NCBI RefSeq assembly: GCF_019740355.2
Contig: NZ_CP091819.1
Span: forward strand, 1,984,001 to 2,048,000
DNA: 64,000 nt
Reading direction: 5' to 3'
Source of the DNA: Paracrocinitomix mangrovi
GTDB taxonomy: Bacteria > Bacteroidota > Bacteroidia > Flavobacteriales_D > Crocinitomicaceae
The notes beneath the pieces were generated by a model that saw only the letters and a list, made by a program, of their open reading frames with translations, was not told where the DNA came from and searched no databases. A program made the position numbers and the translations under genes. Numbering within the stretch: position 1 is the stretch's first letter; each line of letters opens with the position of its first letter. Shown here in pieces: positions 8,581 to 17,796 of the stretch.

Positions 8581-10375
8581 CTTAGACATCTCTGCAAAAT
8601 TTACTCTGATAGTAATTTTGCTATTACTGTTGTACCCTATACTTTTTGGTTTCCCTTTTAAAATAATAGGAGCTGATACTTTAGGGTATTACCTCTATCT
8701 TCCTCAAACTTTTATAGAAGGTGATTTGGCTATGAGTAGTACAGATGCTGCAACATCTGCTTTGATAAAGTATCATAATACAAATATTTTATATCAGGTT
8801 CATTTGGTAGAAGATACCGGTAATCACGTCATTCAGTATTCCTCAGGAATGGCTTTTATTTATATGCCATTCTTTTTGATTGCTCACGCATTTGCTAGTA
8901 TTTTTGGATATACTACTGACGGATATAGTCTTCCATACTCTTGGTCGTTAATTATTGCATCATACACCATGACAATTGTAGGGCTCGTTTATTTACGTCT
9001 TTTCCTATTAAAACTTTTTAATCCATCAATCACAGCAATAACAGTTGTACTAATTGCCTTTGGAACAAACTACTTTATCACGCAAAGTCAAAGTCCAGGC
9101 TTACCACATATTCATCTTTTTGCATTCTATGCTGCCCTTATATATTATACTATTCGCTGGCATGAATCAAATAAATTGAAACATGCAGTTTTAATCGGAA
9201 TTTTATTAGGATGGATGATACTTATCAGACCCACTGAAATTATAGCAATTCTAATTCCCATTCTTTGGGGAATTCACAATAAAGCTACGCTCAAGAATAA
9301 ATTGATCCTTCTAAAAAATAACATCAAACATGTATTGATCATAACAATCATAATAATAAGTATACTGTTTGTTCAGTGTCTGTATTGGTATCATGTTACA
9401 GGACATTTTATTTTTAATAGTTATATGAACAATGGTGAAGGATTACATCTAGAATACCCTCATACCATTGACTTTTTATTTTCTTACAGAAAAGGCTGGT
9501 TCATTTATACACCCTTAATGATTTTACCTTTTATTGGAGTATTTACCAAAGGTGACTTTAAAAACAGCTGGATCACTCCCTTTTTGGTTGTAACTATAAT
9601 CGCTATATATGTAAGTTCATCTTGGTCGGTCTGGTGGTATGCCGGTTCATTTTCTCAACGAACCATGGTCCAAACTTACCCACTTTTTGCCATAGGATTA
9701 GCTAGTTTCCTGGTCATGATTAGCAAAAGTTTGAAAAGGAAAATAATCTTCGTACCTGTAATTATTCTTGTGACCCTATTAAACCTATTTCAAAGCTGGC
9801 AATACATACAATATATTCTTCCCCCTGATAGAATTACCAAAGATTTTTATTGGGCAATATTTGGTAAAACTGAAGCGCCGCTACATGTCGGAAGACTTTT
9901 ATCTGTAAACAGGGAAGAGGAAGTTTTTGATAGAAACAAATTAGAAGCATTTTGGACTGATAAAGCAAGAGATGAAGAAGGAAATATTATTATTGATCAA
10001 CATTTAACAGCTGACAATGAATGGGGAAAAGGCATAGAAACTCCTTATCGCGAAACTTGTAAAAGCGAATATTGCTGGTATGAAATTACTTTTGAAGCAT
10101 TTATACCTGAACATTCCGATCCCTTTCAAATAGAATTAGTTGCAGATATGGCTTACAATAACAAGCATTATGGCTATGTAAGTTATGTATTGGGAGAGAA
10201 TGAAAATTTCAAAACAGAACAATGGTGTCACTATACTTATCATTACATTTCACCTCACCCACGCACACCTACTGTCTGGTTTAGAACATTCGTTTGGGGT
10301 AAAAAACATGAGATATTTATAAGGAATTTCTCTGTGACTTCATTTATAGAAAAAGAGTCTCAAAATTTAAATTAG
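8555..10375 (+). CDS. GT-C-like polytopic membrane protein, paralogue 2
   Basis: A 606-residue paralogue of the protein at 6592, with about 10-12 membrane helices followed by a soluble C-terminal domain of roughly 170 residues. Shared segments are GADTLGYYLYLPQTF (with the early Asp), RPTEIIAILIPILWGI, FLFSYRKGWFIYTPLM and SWSVWWYAGSFSQRTM. The start is TTG at 8555 (MKQFNPKLNL); no ATG gives the full first membrane segment. The start region is duplicated upstream. The third paralogue also begins MKQ from a non-ATG start, which supports this choice. The C-terminal domain (TFEAFIPEHSDPFQIELVAD) looks beta-rich and could bind carbohydrate. A glycosyltransferase role is inferred. Confidence 0.6.
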   Translation: MKQFNPKLNLDISAKFTLIVILLLLLYPILFGFPFKIIGADTLGYYLYLPQTFIEGDLAMSSTDAATSALIKYHNTNILYQVHLVEDTGNHVIQYSSGMAFIYMPFFLIAHAFASIFGYTTDGYSLPYSWSLIIASYTMTIVGLVYLRLFLLKLFNPSITAITVVLIAFGTNYFITQSQSPGLPHIHLFAFYAALIYYTIRWHESNKLKHAVLIGILLGWMILIRPTEIIAILIPILWGIHNKATLKNKLILLKNNIKHVLIITIIIISILFVQCLYWYHVTGHFIFNSYMNNGEGLHLEYPHTIDFLFSYRKGWFIYTPLMILPFIGVFTKGDFKNSWITPFLVVTIIAIYVSSSWSVWWYAGSFSQRTMVQTYPLFAIGLASFLVMISKSLKRKIIFVPVIILVTLLNLFQSWQYIQYILPPDRITKDFYWAIFGKTEAPLHVGRLLSVNREEEVFDRNKLEAFWTDKARDEEGNIIIDQHLTADNEWGKGIETPYRETCKSEYCWYEITFEAFIPEHSDPFQIELVADMAYNNKHYGYVSYVLGENENFKTEQWCHYTYHYISPHPRTPTVWFRTFVWGKKHEIFIRNFSVTSFIEKESQNLN

Positions 10376-10528
10376 ATCAGATAATAAATTATGGAAGCAA
10401 ACGTGAATAGGAATTGTTATGCCTAAAAATCACATTCCACTAGGAAAATGTTAACTTTACGTGCTGCTATTTGACAAGATGATACAAAGGGTCAAATTAC
10501 TGGAAGAACTGAAGAAAAGAAAATAAAT

Positions 10529-11185
10529 ATGTCACTGGATAAAAACGGAATCGCTAAAAGAATTGCACAAGAACTAGAAGATGGTTGGTATGTCAATCTT
10601 GGTATCGGAATCCCCACTTTGGTTGCTAATTATATTCCTGAAGGGATTGAAGTTGAGTTTCAATCTGAAAATGGAATTTTAGGAATGGGCCCATTTCCGT
10701 TCGAAGGTGAAGAAGATGCTGATTTAATCAACGCAGGAAAACAAACTGTAACACTACAAAAAGGAGCTGTAATTTTTGATTCTGCAACATCTTTTGCAAT
10801 GATTAGAGGTCAGCACGTACAGTTAACTGTACTAGGCGCTATGGAAGTTGCTCAAAATGGTGACATTGCCAACTGGAAGATTCCAGGCAGAATGGTAAAA
10901 GGAATGGGAGGCGCAATGGATCTTGTGGCATCTGCTGAAAACATTATTGTTGCCATGATGCACACCAACAAAAAAGGAGAATCAAAACTACTTAAACAAT
11001 GTACTTTACCTTTAACCGGCGTAGGCTGTGTAACCAAAGTGGTAACAGATATGGCCGTTCTTGAAATAAAAGACAATAAGTTTCATTTAATTGAACGTGC
11101 GCCCGGAGTTAGTGTGGAAGAAATTATTGCAGCTACTGAAGGCGATTTAGTAGTTCCTGCTGAAGTACCTGAAATGAAAATCTAA
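10529..11185 (+). CDS. scoB: 3-oxoacid CoA-transferase subunit B
   Basis: The 218-residue beta subunit of the CoA transferase whose A subunit is at 5866. It contains GWYVNLGIGIPTLVANYIP and QSENGILGMGPFP. The Glu of SENGILG is the residue that forms the gamma-glutamyl-CoA thioester intermediate in this family. PGRMVKGMGGAMDLV and CTLPLTGVGCV complete the B-subunit pattern. Both subunits are intact, so a working enzyme is expected despite the separation. The next gene begins five bases after the stop, which implies translational coupling. Confidence 0.92.
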   Translation: MSLDKNGIAKRIAQELEDGWYVNLGIGIPTLVANYIPEGIEVEFQSENGILGMGPFPFEGEEDADLINAGKQTVTLQKGAVIFDSATSFAMIRGQHVQLTVLGAMEVAQNGDIANWKIPGRMVKGMGGAMDLVASAENIIVAMMHTNKKGESKLLKQCTLPLTGVGCVTKVVTDMAVLEIKDNKFHLIERAPGVSVEEIIAATEGDLVVPAEVPEMKI

Positions 11186-11190
11186 AACCT

Positions 11191-12618
11191 TTGGAAAAGA
11201 AAAAAATTGCTGTAATTGGAGCAGGGCCGGCAGGTATCACTGCGGCTTATGAATTATCAAAAAAAGGACATGAAGTTGAAGTTTTTGAAGCAAGTCCTGA
11301 TGTTGGAGGATTGTCAAAAACAATTGATCTTTGGAATCAAAAAGTAGACTTAGGTCCACATAGATTTTTTAGCAACGACACCAAAGTCAACCAAGTATGG
11401 CTTGAGGTTGTAGGTAAAGACTACAGAATGGTTGATCGATTAACCAGAATCTATTATAAAAAGAAGTTTTATTACTATCCGCTTAAACCTTTTGACGCAC
11501 TAAAAAAACTTGGGCTAGGAACTGCATTTGTTTGTGTAATGAGTTACATGAAAGAACGCATTGCTCCGGTTAAAAAAGACGGCTCATTTGAAACATGGGT
11601 TATAGGTAGATTTGGATATAGATTGTTTTCCATTTTCTTCAAAACCTACAGTGAAAAATTGTGGGGAATTAGTTGCAAAGATTTAGACGAAGATTTTGCG
11701 GCTCAGAGAATTAAAAAACTCTCTCTTTTTAAAGCAGTTTGGAGTGCTATGTTTAAAGGTAAAAAAACCAAACACAAAACACTTGTTGATCAATTTGCTT
11801 ACCCACTTGGAGGAACAGGTATGGTTTACGAGAGAATGAGGGACAATATCGTTAACAAAGGGAATCAAGTACACCTAAAATCTCCTGTTAAGAGAGTAAT
11901 TTGTAAAAACGGAAAAGTCAATGCTGTTGAACTAGTTGACGGAACCGTTAAAGATTATGATCATGTAATCTCTTCAATGCCCATTACTCATTTGGTTAAC
12001 AATATGGACGAAGTTCCTGAAAAAGTAATTGAGGCAAATAATAAGCTAACTTTCAGAAACACTTTATTGGTTTACCTAAAGGTTGAAGGTCAAGATGTTT
12101 TCCCGGACAACTGGCTATATGTGCATAGCTCAGATTTACAAATGGGACGTATTACCAATTTTAGAAACTGGGTTCCTGAAATCAATAACAATGAAGATTC
12201 AACAATTGTAGTTTTAGAATATTGGGCATATGACAATGACGAAATCTGGAATGCTACTGATGAAGATTTAATTGCCTTAGGAAAAGATGAATTGCGTAAA
12301 ACGGGCTTGATAAAAGATCTTGAAATATCAGATGGACATGTAGTAAAGATTCCTAAATGTTATCCTGTTTATGAAAGAGGATATAAGGAACCTTTAAAAC
12401 TTGTTGAAGACCATTTAACTTCAATCGACAATTTATCCGTAATTGGAAGATATGGAGCCTTTAAATACAACAATCAGGATCACTCTATTCTCATGGGACT
12501 ATTGGCAGCTGAAAACATTGCAGATGGTGCTAGCAACAATCTTTGGGAAATCAACACAGACTACGAAGACTATCAAGAAAAGTCTACCATAACTGAATCA
12601 GGTCTTAGTCATGAATAA
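11191..12618 (+). CDS. UDP-galactopyranose-mutase-like FAD flavoprotein
   Basis: A 475-residue FAD-dependent protein of the amine oxidase / protoporphyrinogen oxidase / UDP-galactopyranose mutase superfamily. The Rossmann dinucleotide motif IAVIGAGPAGITAAYEL is at residue 6 onward, followed by the Glu that binds the ribose (VEVFEASPDVGGLSKT) and LGPHRFFSND. The C-terminal flavin-binding segment is GRYGAFKYNNQDHSILMGLLAAENI. Its neighbours (three GT-C-like proteins) suggest sugar or polyprenyl-sugar chemistry, but the sequence does not fix the substrate. The start is TTG at 11191, five bases after scoB, with no ATG nearby. Confidence 0.72.
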   Translation: MEKKKIAVIGAGPAGITAAYELSKKGHEVEVFEASPDVGGLSKTIDLWNQKVDLGPHRFFSNDTKVNQVWLEVVGKDYRMVDRLTRIYYKKKFYYYPLKPFDALKKLGLGTAFVCVMSYMKERIAPVKKDGSFETWVIGRFGYRLFSIFFKTYSEKLWGISCKDLDEDFAAQRIKKLSLFKAVWSAMFKGKKTKHKTLVDQFAYPLGGTGMVYERMRDNIVNKGNQVHLKSPVKRVICKNGKVNAVELVDGTVKDYDHVISSMPITHLVNNMDEVPEKVIEANNKLTFRNTLLVYLKVEGQDVFPDNWLYVHSSDLQMGRITNFRNWVPEINNNEDSTIVVLEYWAYDNDEIWNATDEDLIALGKDELRKTGLIKDLEISDGHVVKIPKCYPVYERGYKEPLKLVEDHLTSIDNLSVIGRYGAFKYNNQDHSILMGLLAAENIADGASNNLWEINTDYEDYQEKSTITESGLSHE

Positions 12619-12620
12619 TC

Positions 12621-14219
12621 ATGTTAACGCTGAAGAAAAATAAGTTCTTTTTATTAGGGATTTTAATCCTGGTAATTGGTTTTATTTTCACGCTTCAAAT
12701 TAGAAAAGACAAGTTAAATGCTCCAATGTCTGGAGATTTGGAATGGATTACTGCGCATACTTTAATCACATTAGAATTATGGGATACAGAAGGAGGACCA
12801 TCTCAATTTAACTTTAGTCCCATTTACACTTATCCGGGAAGAGGAAACATCTATCATTCCCCATTTGGAGGAGTGATGGAGAAAAGTGGTCGTCACTATT
12901 ACACATCATATCCGCCATTTGCATTTATTTTTGCGTATTACAGCACTAAAATGCTCGGTGGCCCTGACTTGTTAAGTATAAGAACAGTCAATCTAATTAT
13001 CCACTTTTTATGCGCCCTTTTGCTTTATCTAATCATCTACAAGCTCAGAAAAAATGCGAAAGACACGTTTTCAATAGCCGCAACAACTGCGGTATTGCTG
13101 TATTTATTTAGCGTCGGTTATTTATGGGGACATTCAATTCTTTATTTTGCAGACACTTTGATGCAGCTATTGGTGCTGATCTCCATTTATTTATTGATCA
13201 AACTGGTAAAAGGGCAATATAAAAGTCAAAGAATGATCCTTGCCCTAATAGGAATGGCAACCTTCATTTCTGTTTACACCGAATGGCTTGGACTTTTGTT
13301 TGCGTTTTTCTACGGAATAACTTTATTGGTTTTCTATTTTAAAGAAAAGAAGAAGGTATTTCTATACAGTTTCTGGGTGATTGGTATTACGGCTATTTTA
13401 AGTTTAGGATTAACAGTTTTTCAATACAGTAGTTTAGCAGGGTTTGAAACGTTGGTTGATGTAAGTCAGATGAAATATCAAGAAAGAAGTGGGCTACAAG
13501 AATTCAATACACAAGTTGTAGTGTACAATTGGAACAATCCAAGGTCATGGTTTTTGCTTGATCATTTCTTAAACAGGAATTTTTCAATGGTCATCAATTT
13601 GCTAGGTATAAGCGGATTCTTTTTAATTCCCGTATTGATATGGAGAAAAAGTAGAAAACAAATCAAAAACCTAAAATGGAAAATTATAATTCCATTAATC
13701 TTAGTGCTCTCAGTTTTTTGCCATTATTTGATTTTATTCAACTTCAACGCCATCCACAATTTTGCGAATCTCAAAACAGCTTTGGCAATGATCATCATTA
13801 TTGCTGTGATCATTCAAATAGTTGAAGAATCTATCAACTGGAAATTGAACATTGCTTTTTCTGCGATCTTGTTATTCTTGTTAATCACAAGAATTGATAG
13901 ATCTATTAGGAGATATCAAGCATTATATGATGAAACAGTATTTCCTAATCAACTTGACAAGACTGCAAGTTTAATAAAGGAATATGGTGATCCTGACAAA
14001 TATGTTTTTTCAAATGTTTTTGTCAATCCTGAGTTCATTTATAAATCAAAACATTTGATTTTCCCAATGCAAGACACCTCTGGAATTTATGGTGTAATGG
14101 ACATGTTTCAGTTTGATAAAGCCCAATATTTCTATCACAACGACACTGGAGGCCAGTATATGATTGAATTGGTTAAACAAAATGATCATATGATTCCAAT
14201 TAAAAGGATGGACTTTTAA
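12621..14219 (+). CDS. Polytopic membrane protein, possibly GT-C glycosyltransferase
   Basis: A 532-residue protein with about 10-11 membrane helices. After the first helix (residues 10-25), a long loop contains MSGDLEWITAHTLI and HSPFGGVMEKSGRHYYTSYPPFAF. Aromatic and acidic residues in such a first periplasmic loop are typical of GT-C enzymes, and SYPP recalls the YPP signature common in this fold. It is not clearly homologous to the three paralogues at 6592, 8555 and 48158. It starts two bases after the preceding flavoprotein gene, so it is the end of the scoA-to-14219 gene string. Function is inferred. Confidence 0.5.
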   Translation: MLTLKKNKFFLLGILILVIGFIFTLQIRKDKLNAPMSGDLEWITAHTLITLELWDTEGGPSQFNFSPIYTYPGRGNIYHSPFGGVMEKSGRHYYTSYPPFAFIFAYYSTKMLGGPDLLSIRTVNLIIHFLCALLLYLIIYKLRKNAKDTFSIAATTAVLLYLFSVGYLWGHSILYFADTLMQLLVLISIYLLIKLVKGQYKSQRMILALIGMATFISVYTEWLGLLFAFFYGITLLVFYFKEKKKVFLYSFWVIGITAILSLGLTVFQYSSLAGFETLVDVSQMKYQERSGLQEFNTQVVVYNWNNPRSWFLLDHFLNRNFSMVINLLGISGFFLIPVLIWRKSRKQIKNLKWKIIIPLILVLSVFCHYLILFNFNAIHNFANLKTALAMIIIIAVIIQIVEESINWKLNIAFSAILLFLLITRIDRSIRRYQALYDETVFPNQLDKTASLIKEYGDPDKYVFSNVFVNPEFIYKSKHLIFPMQDTSGIYGVMDMFQFDKAQYFYHNDTGGQYMIELVKQNDHMIPIKRMDF

Positions 14220-14278
14220 ATTTTCTTAAGGAACTTCAAATAATTGGCATAAAACCTGCATAAATCCTGTACATTTAA

Positions 14279-14286
14279 TAGATTTG
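14279..14286 (+). promoter_or_regulatory. -7 element upstream of the WD40-caspase gene
   Basis: TAGATTTG fully matches TAnnTTTG and lies 17 bases before the ATG at 14304. No TTTG is present at the expected distance upstream, so only the -7 half is supported. Confidence 0.35.
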
Positions 14287-14303
14287 TTAGACACGTTCAT
14301 GCT

Positions 14304-17300
14304 ATGAAACAAATACTTACTTTTCTACTACTACTTTTTACGGTTTCTAGTTTTAGCCAGGAAATTGAAGTTATCACCCAAGAGAAAACTCAAGGTTATA
14401 TAACGCTGCTTTCGTACAGCCCTGATGGATCATTACTTGCCTCTGGTTCAGCAAAAGAAAATTCAATAAAAATCTGGGATATCAACTCCGGTAAAATTAT
14501 TGGTAAACTAGATGGCCATACAGACTATACTACTGCTATTATGTTTAATGATGATGGTACTAAAATAGTTTCTACAGCTAATGACCAATACCTCATTACC
14601 TGGGACATCATCAATTGGGAGATGGTAGATTCAGTTAAAACAGAGAGTCCGGTTTTGAATATGTGCCTCAATCCAAATCAAAAAGGAACTTTTTACACAG
14701 GTTCGGATGATGGAGAAGTTAACGAATGGGCAATCAGCAATATTCAAGAACACAAAACACTTTACAAAGAAGATAACGCTATTACAAAATTGGCTTGCTC
14801 GGGAAAACACCTAGCTTCTGGAGGCAAAAATGGTCAAATAACCGTTTACAATCTTGAAAGTAATGCCACTGAAAAATCTAAAAAAGTTCATACATCCAAA
14901 GTAATTGGGCTCAACTTTTACAATGACGGACAAGGGTTAATTACAACCGGAGGTGGAGGTTTAGTGCACTTGTGGAATATAAACGACCTACAAGACAGTA
15001 AACATATAAAAGCTTCAAATAGCGGAATTACTGCCTTTGATGCAAACGTTGAAAAAAACAGATTTGTAACGGCTAGTAGTACACGTAGAATCAGAGTTTG
15101 GGATCTGGAAGGAAATGAAATTTATGAATTCAAAGACAAACTAGAAGATCAAAATAATACTGAAGCTGTTAGAGCATTACAAATTAGCCCTGATGGGTCA
15201 ACAGTTGCCAGTTCAGGATTTGGCAAAACACGCAGTTTTAAATTGAGAAAAGGAGATAATGTGATTCGAATTTGGGATATGAATCGCGGATCTCTTTACA
15301 AGCTTTTAGAAGGACAGGTAAACCCTATTTACACTTTTGATTTTCATCCAAACGAAAATAAACTAGTGACGCTAGGAGAAGACAGGATCCTTACATTTTG
15401 GGATTTTAATCTTGCCGAAAAATATGGTGAGTTTGAATTACAAGAACCGCATAGAGAAATTCCACCTAAAATGAAATTTTGGTCAAAAGATAACATCTCC
15501 AAAAAAACAGATGGAATTTTAGGAAGCATTAAAAATGGAAGAATTCCAACAATTGGAGTTCGTAAAGACCCTGTACAAACTACACAAAAAGTAGGGGCCA
15601 AAATGATTAAAAGATCCTTTACTGAAAAAGCCATAGTAAAGTTCTCATCTAATGGAAGTTATTTGATCACAAAATTACCGAAAGACGACATTAGATATTA
15701 TGATTTAAGCAAAAAGAAACCTGAATATATCGGTCCACTATGGAGTTATCAAACCAACATTAATCAGATGATTACTTCACCTGATGAAAAGTATTTGGCC
15801 GTGTTGGGTTCAGGTGATTCTGCCTGTTCAATAATAGATATGCAGACAGGTGAGTTCATGCGTAAATTAATAACTCCAGGTCCTGAAGGCAGAATCAACT
15901 TTTTATTTGAAGCTAACTCCTTAGCTTTTTCACCTGATGGGAAATTACTGGCTTTGTGTTTCAATACATCTCAAACTTACGTTTTTGAAACTGAGCGCTG
16001 GAATATGGTTTTTGCCAATGATCTTCCGGGGCATTTAGGTTTGCCAAAAGGAGCTTTTGTAAACTTCACAGAGGATGGTGAATACATGATAGTAAGCTCA
16101 TCTTTTGGTGTAAAAAAATACAGTACCAAAACTTTTGATGTAATGACAGCCGACAAATTGGCTATTGATGGTTTGTCTGAACCTTTAGACAAACCTTCTA
16201 ACTATGCGGTTACTCATAACGAAGGATACTTATACATTGAAAATGTATATGACAAATCATATCAAAAAGTATTGAAAACTGAACAAAGAGCAGTAACGCA
16301 CATTTCAATCAGCCCTAAAGGTAAATTTGGTATTACCACAAAAAGTGGTCAGTTTTTATTGATAGACCCAAGTAGTGGAGAGAAAGAAATGTTATTGGTG
16401 GCAGACGGTGATAATTACATTTTTAAAACATCTGATAATTATTACAAAGTATCAAAAGAAGGTTTTGAATTGGTAACTTTTAGAATTGGAAATCAAGCAT
16501 ATCCTTTTGAGCAGTTTGACGCAGTATTTAACAGGCCTGACCTAGTACTTAAAAAGCTAGGCTGTCAAGAAGAAGAGTTAATGGCGCTTTACAAATTAGC
16601 CTATGAAAAACGAATTAAAAAGCTGGGCTTAAAACCTACTAACACAGTTTCTTTGGATGACATCCCAAATTTATCCATTAATAACGTGTCCGATATTCCG
16701 GCAATTACAGTTAGAAATGAAGTGTCGTTAAAAGTTGATATGTCAGATAAAAGAGGATTGATGAGCTACAATATCTACATAAATAATGTTCCGCTCTACG
16801 GTAAAAATGGTAAATCCTTAAGTGGTGTTACTACCGTACAACATACTGAGGAAGTTTCATTAGTACATGGTGTAAATAAAATTCAGGTAAGTTGCAGAAA
16901 CACCAACGGATATGAAAGTTTAATGCAAACGGTATATGTAGAAAAAGAAGGTGATGCACCGCAAAAAGATCTTTATCTGATTACAGTAGGTACTTCCAAA
17001 TACAAAGACGATAGATATAATTTACAGTATGCTGCAAAAGATGGGCAAGATTTAGCAACACTATTACAATCCAACAGCAATGGGGTTTATGCTAATGTAA
17101 AAACCAAAGCCCTTTATAATGAAGATGTAACAGCCACTAACATTACCGAATTGCATCATTTTTTAATGTCTTCAAAACCAGATGACATTATAATGGTTTT
17201 TGTTGCAGGACACGGGGTTTTGGACGGCAACTTTGATTATTACTTTGGAACCTATGATATGAATTTTACTGATCCGGCAAACAAAGGTTTATCGTACGAA

Positions 17301-17795
17301 AGATTAGAAGGTATTTTAGATGGAATTAAAGCCAATAAAAAGATTCTGATCATGGATACTTGCCATTCGGGTGAAGTTGACAAAGATGATGTATTTTTTG
17401 CCGTTAAAAGTGATGAAGAAGACGACAAAGATGATGGAGAAGAAATCTCTTTCAGAAATGTAGGACCGGCAGTTGAAGAAACTTCTGCAGCTACACCAAG
17501 TAGGCTAGCAAGTGTATTGTTTAATGACTTAAGAAGAGGTACTGGTTCCACAGTTATTTCTTCAGCCGGAGGTGCAGAATTTGCCATGGAAAGTGACGAG
17601 TGGAAAAATGGATTATTTACCTACTGTTTACTAGATGGATTAAAAAGTGGAGAAGCTGATCTGGACAAGGATGGAAATGTAATGTTAATGGAGTTACAAG
17701 AATACGTTGTAGATCGCGTAACGAAATTATCAAAAGGTAAACAAGTACCTAATACCAGAATTAAAAACCTTGAACTAGACTTTAGAATTTGGTAA
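14304..17795 (+). CDS. Exported WD40-repeat caspase-family peptidase
   Basis: A 1163-residue protein beginning with a signal peptide (MKQILTFLLLLFTVSSFSQ). Roughly residues 35-370 and 480-740 hold WD40-type beta-propeller repeats (for example YSPDGSLLASGSAKENSIKIWD and LDGHTDYTTAIMFNDDGTKIVS, in parts). A beta-sandwich-like linker (about 830-900) precedes a C14 caspase-like domain, from DLYLITVGTSKYKDD to the end. The catalytic dyad is visible: His970 in VAGHGVLDG and Cys1020 in LIMDTCHSGEV. An acidic insert (EEDDKDDGEE) follows the Cys and could be a self-processing loop. Family C14 enzymes cleave after Asp or Arg/Lys; specificity is not readable here. It acts outside the cytoplasm. The ankyrin gene starts one base after its stop. 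Confidence 0.85.
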   Translation: MKQILTFLLLLFTVSSFSQEIEVITQEKTQGYITLLSYSPDGSLLASGSAKENSIKIWDINSGKIIGKLDGHTDYTTAIMFNDDGTKIVSTANDQYLITWDIINWEMVDSVKTESPVLNMCLNPNQKGTFYTGSDDGEVNEWAISNIQEHKTLYKEDNAITKLACSGKHLASGGKNGQITVYNLESNATEKSKKVHTSKVIGLNFYNDGQGLITTGGGGLVHLWNINDLQDSKHIKASNSGITAFDANVEKNRFVTASSTRRIRVWDLEGNEIYEFKDKLEDQNNTEAVRALQISPDGSTVASSGFGKTRSFKLRKGDNVIRIWDMNRGSLYKLLEGQVNPIYTFDFHPNENKLVTLGEDRILTFWDFNLAEKYGEFELQEPHREIPPKMKFWSKDNISKKTDGILGSIKNGRIPTIGVRKDPVQTTQKVGAKMIKRSFTEKAIVKFSSNGSYLITKLPKDDIRYYDLSKKKPEYIGPLWSYQTNINQMITSPDEKYLAVLGSGDSACSIIDMQTGEFMRKLITPGPEGRINFLFEANSLAFSPDGKLLALCFNTSQTYVFETERWNMVFANDLPGHLGLPKGAFVNFTEDGEYMIVSSSFGVKKYSTKTFDVMTADKLAIDGLSEPLDKPSNYAVTHNEGYLYIENVYDKSYQKVLKTEQRAVTHISISPKGKFGITTKSGQFLLIDPSSGEKEMLLVADGDNYIFKTSDNYYKVSKEGFELVTFRIGNQAYPFEQFDAVFNRPDLVLKKLGCQEEELMALYKLAYEKRIKKLGLKPTNTVSLDDIPNLSINNVSDIPAITVRNEVSLKVDMSDKRGLMSYNIYINNVPLYGKNGKSLSGVTTVQHTEEVSLVHGVNKIQVSCRNTNGYESLMQTVYVEKEGDAPQKDLYLITVGTSKYKDDRYNLQYAAKDGQDLATLLQSNSNGVYANVKTKALYNEDVTATNITELHHFLMSSKPDDIIMVFVAGHGVLDGNFDYYFGTYDMNFTDPANKGLSYERLEGILDGIKANKKILIMDTCHSGEVDKDDVFFAVKSDEEDDKDDGEEISFRNVGPAVEETSAATPSRLASVLFNDLRRGTGSTVISSAGGAEFAMESDEWKNGLFTYCLLDGLKSGEADLDKDGNVMLMELQEYVVDRVTKLSKGKQVPNTRIKNLELDFRIW

Positions 17796-17796
17796 T

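Noticed and set aside
5866-11185. Insertion between scoA and scoB as a recent mobile element
   Set aside because: No transposase, inverted ends or target duplication is visible, and codon use looks like that of the neighbours.
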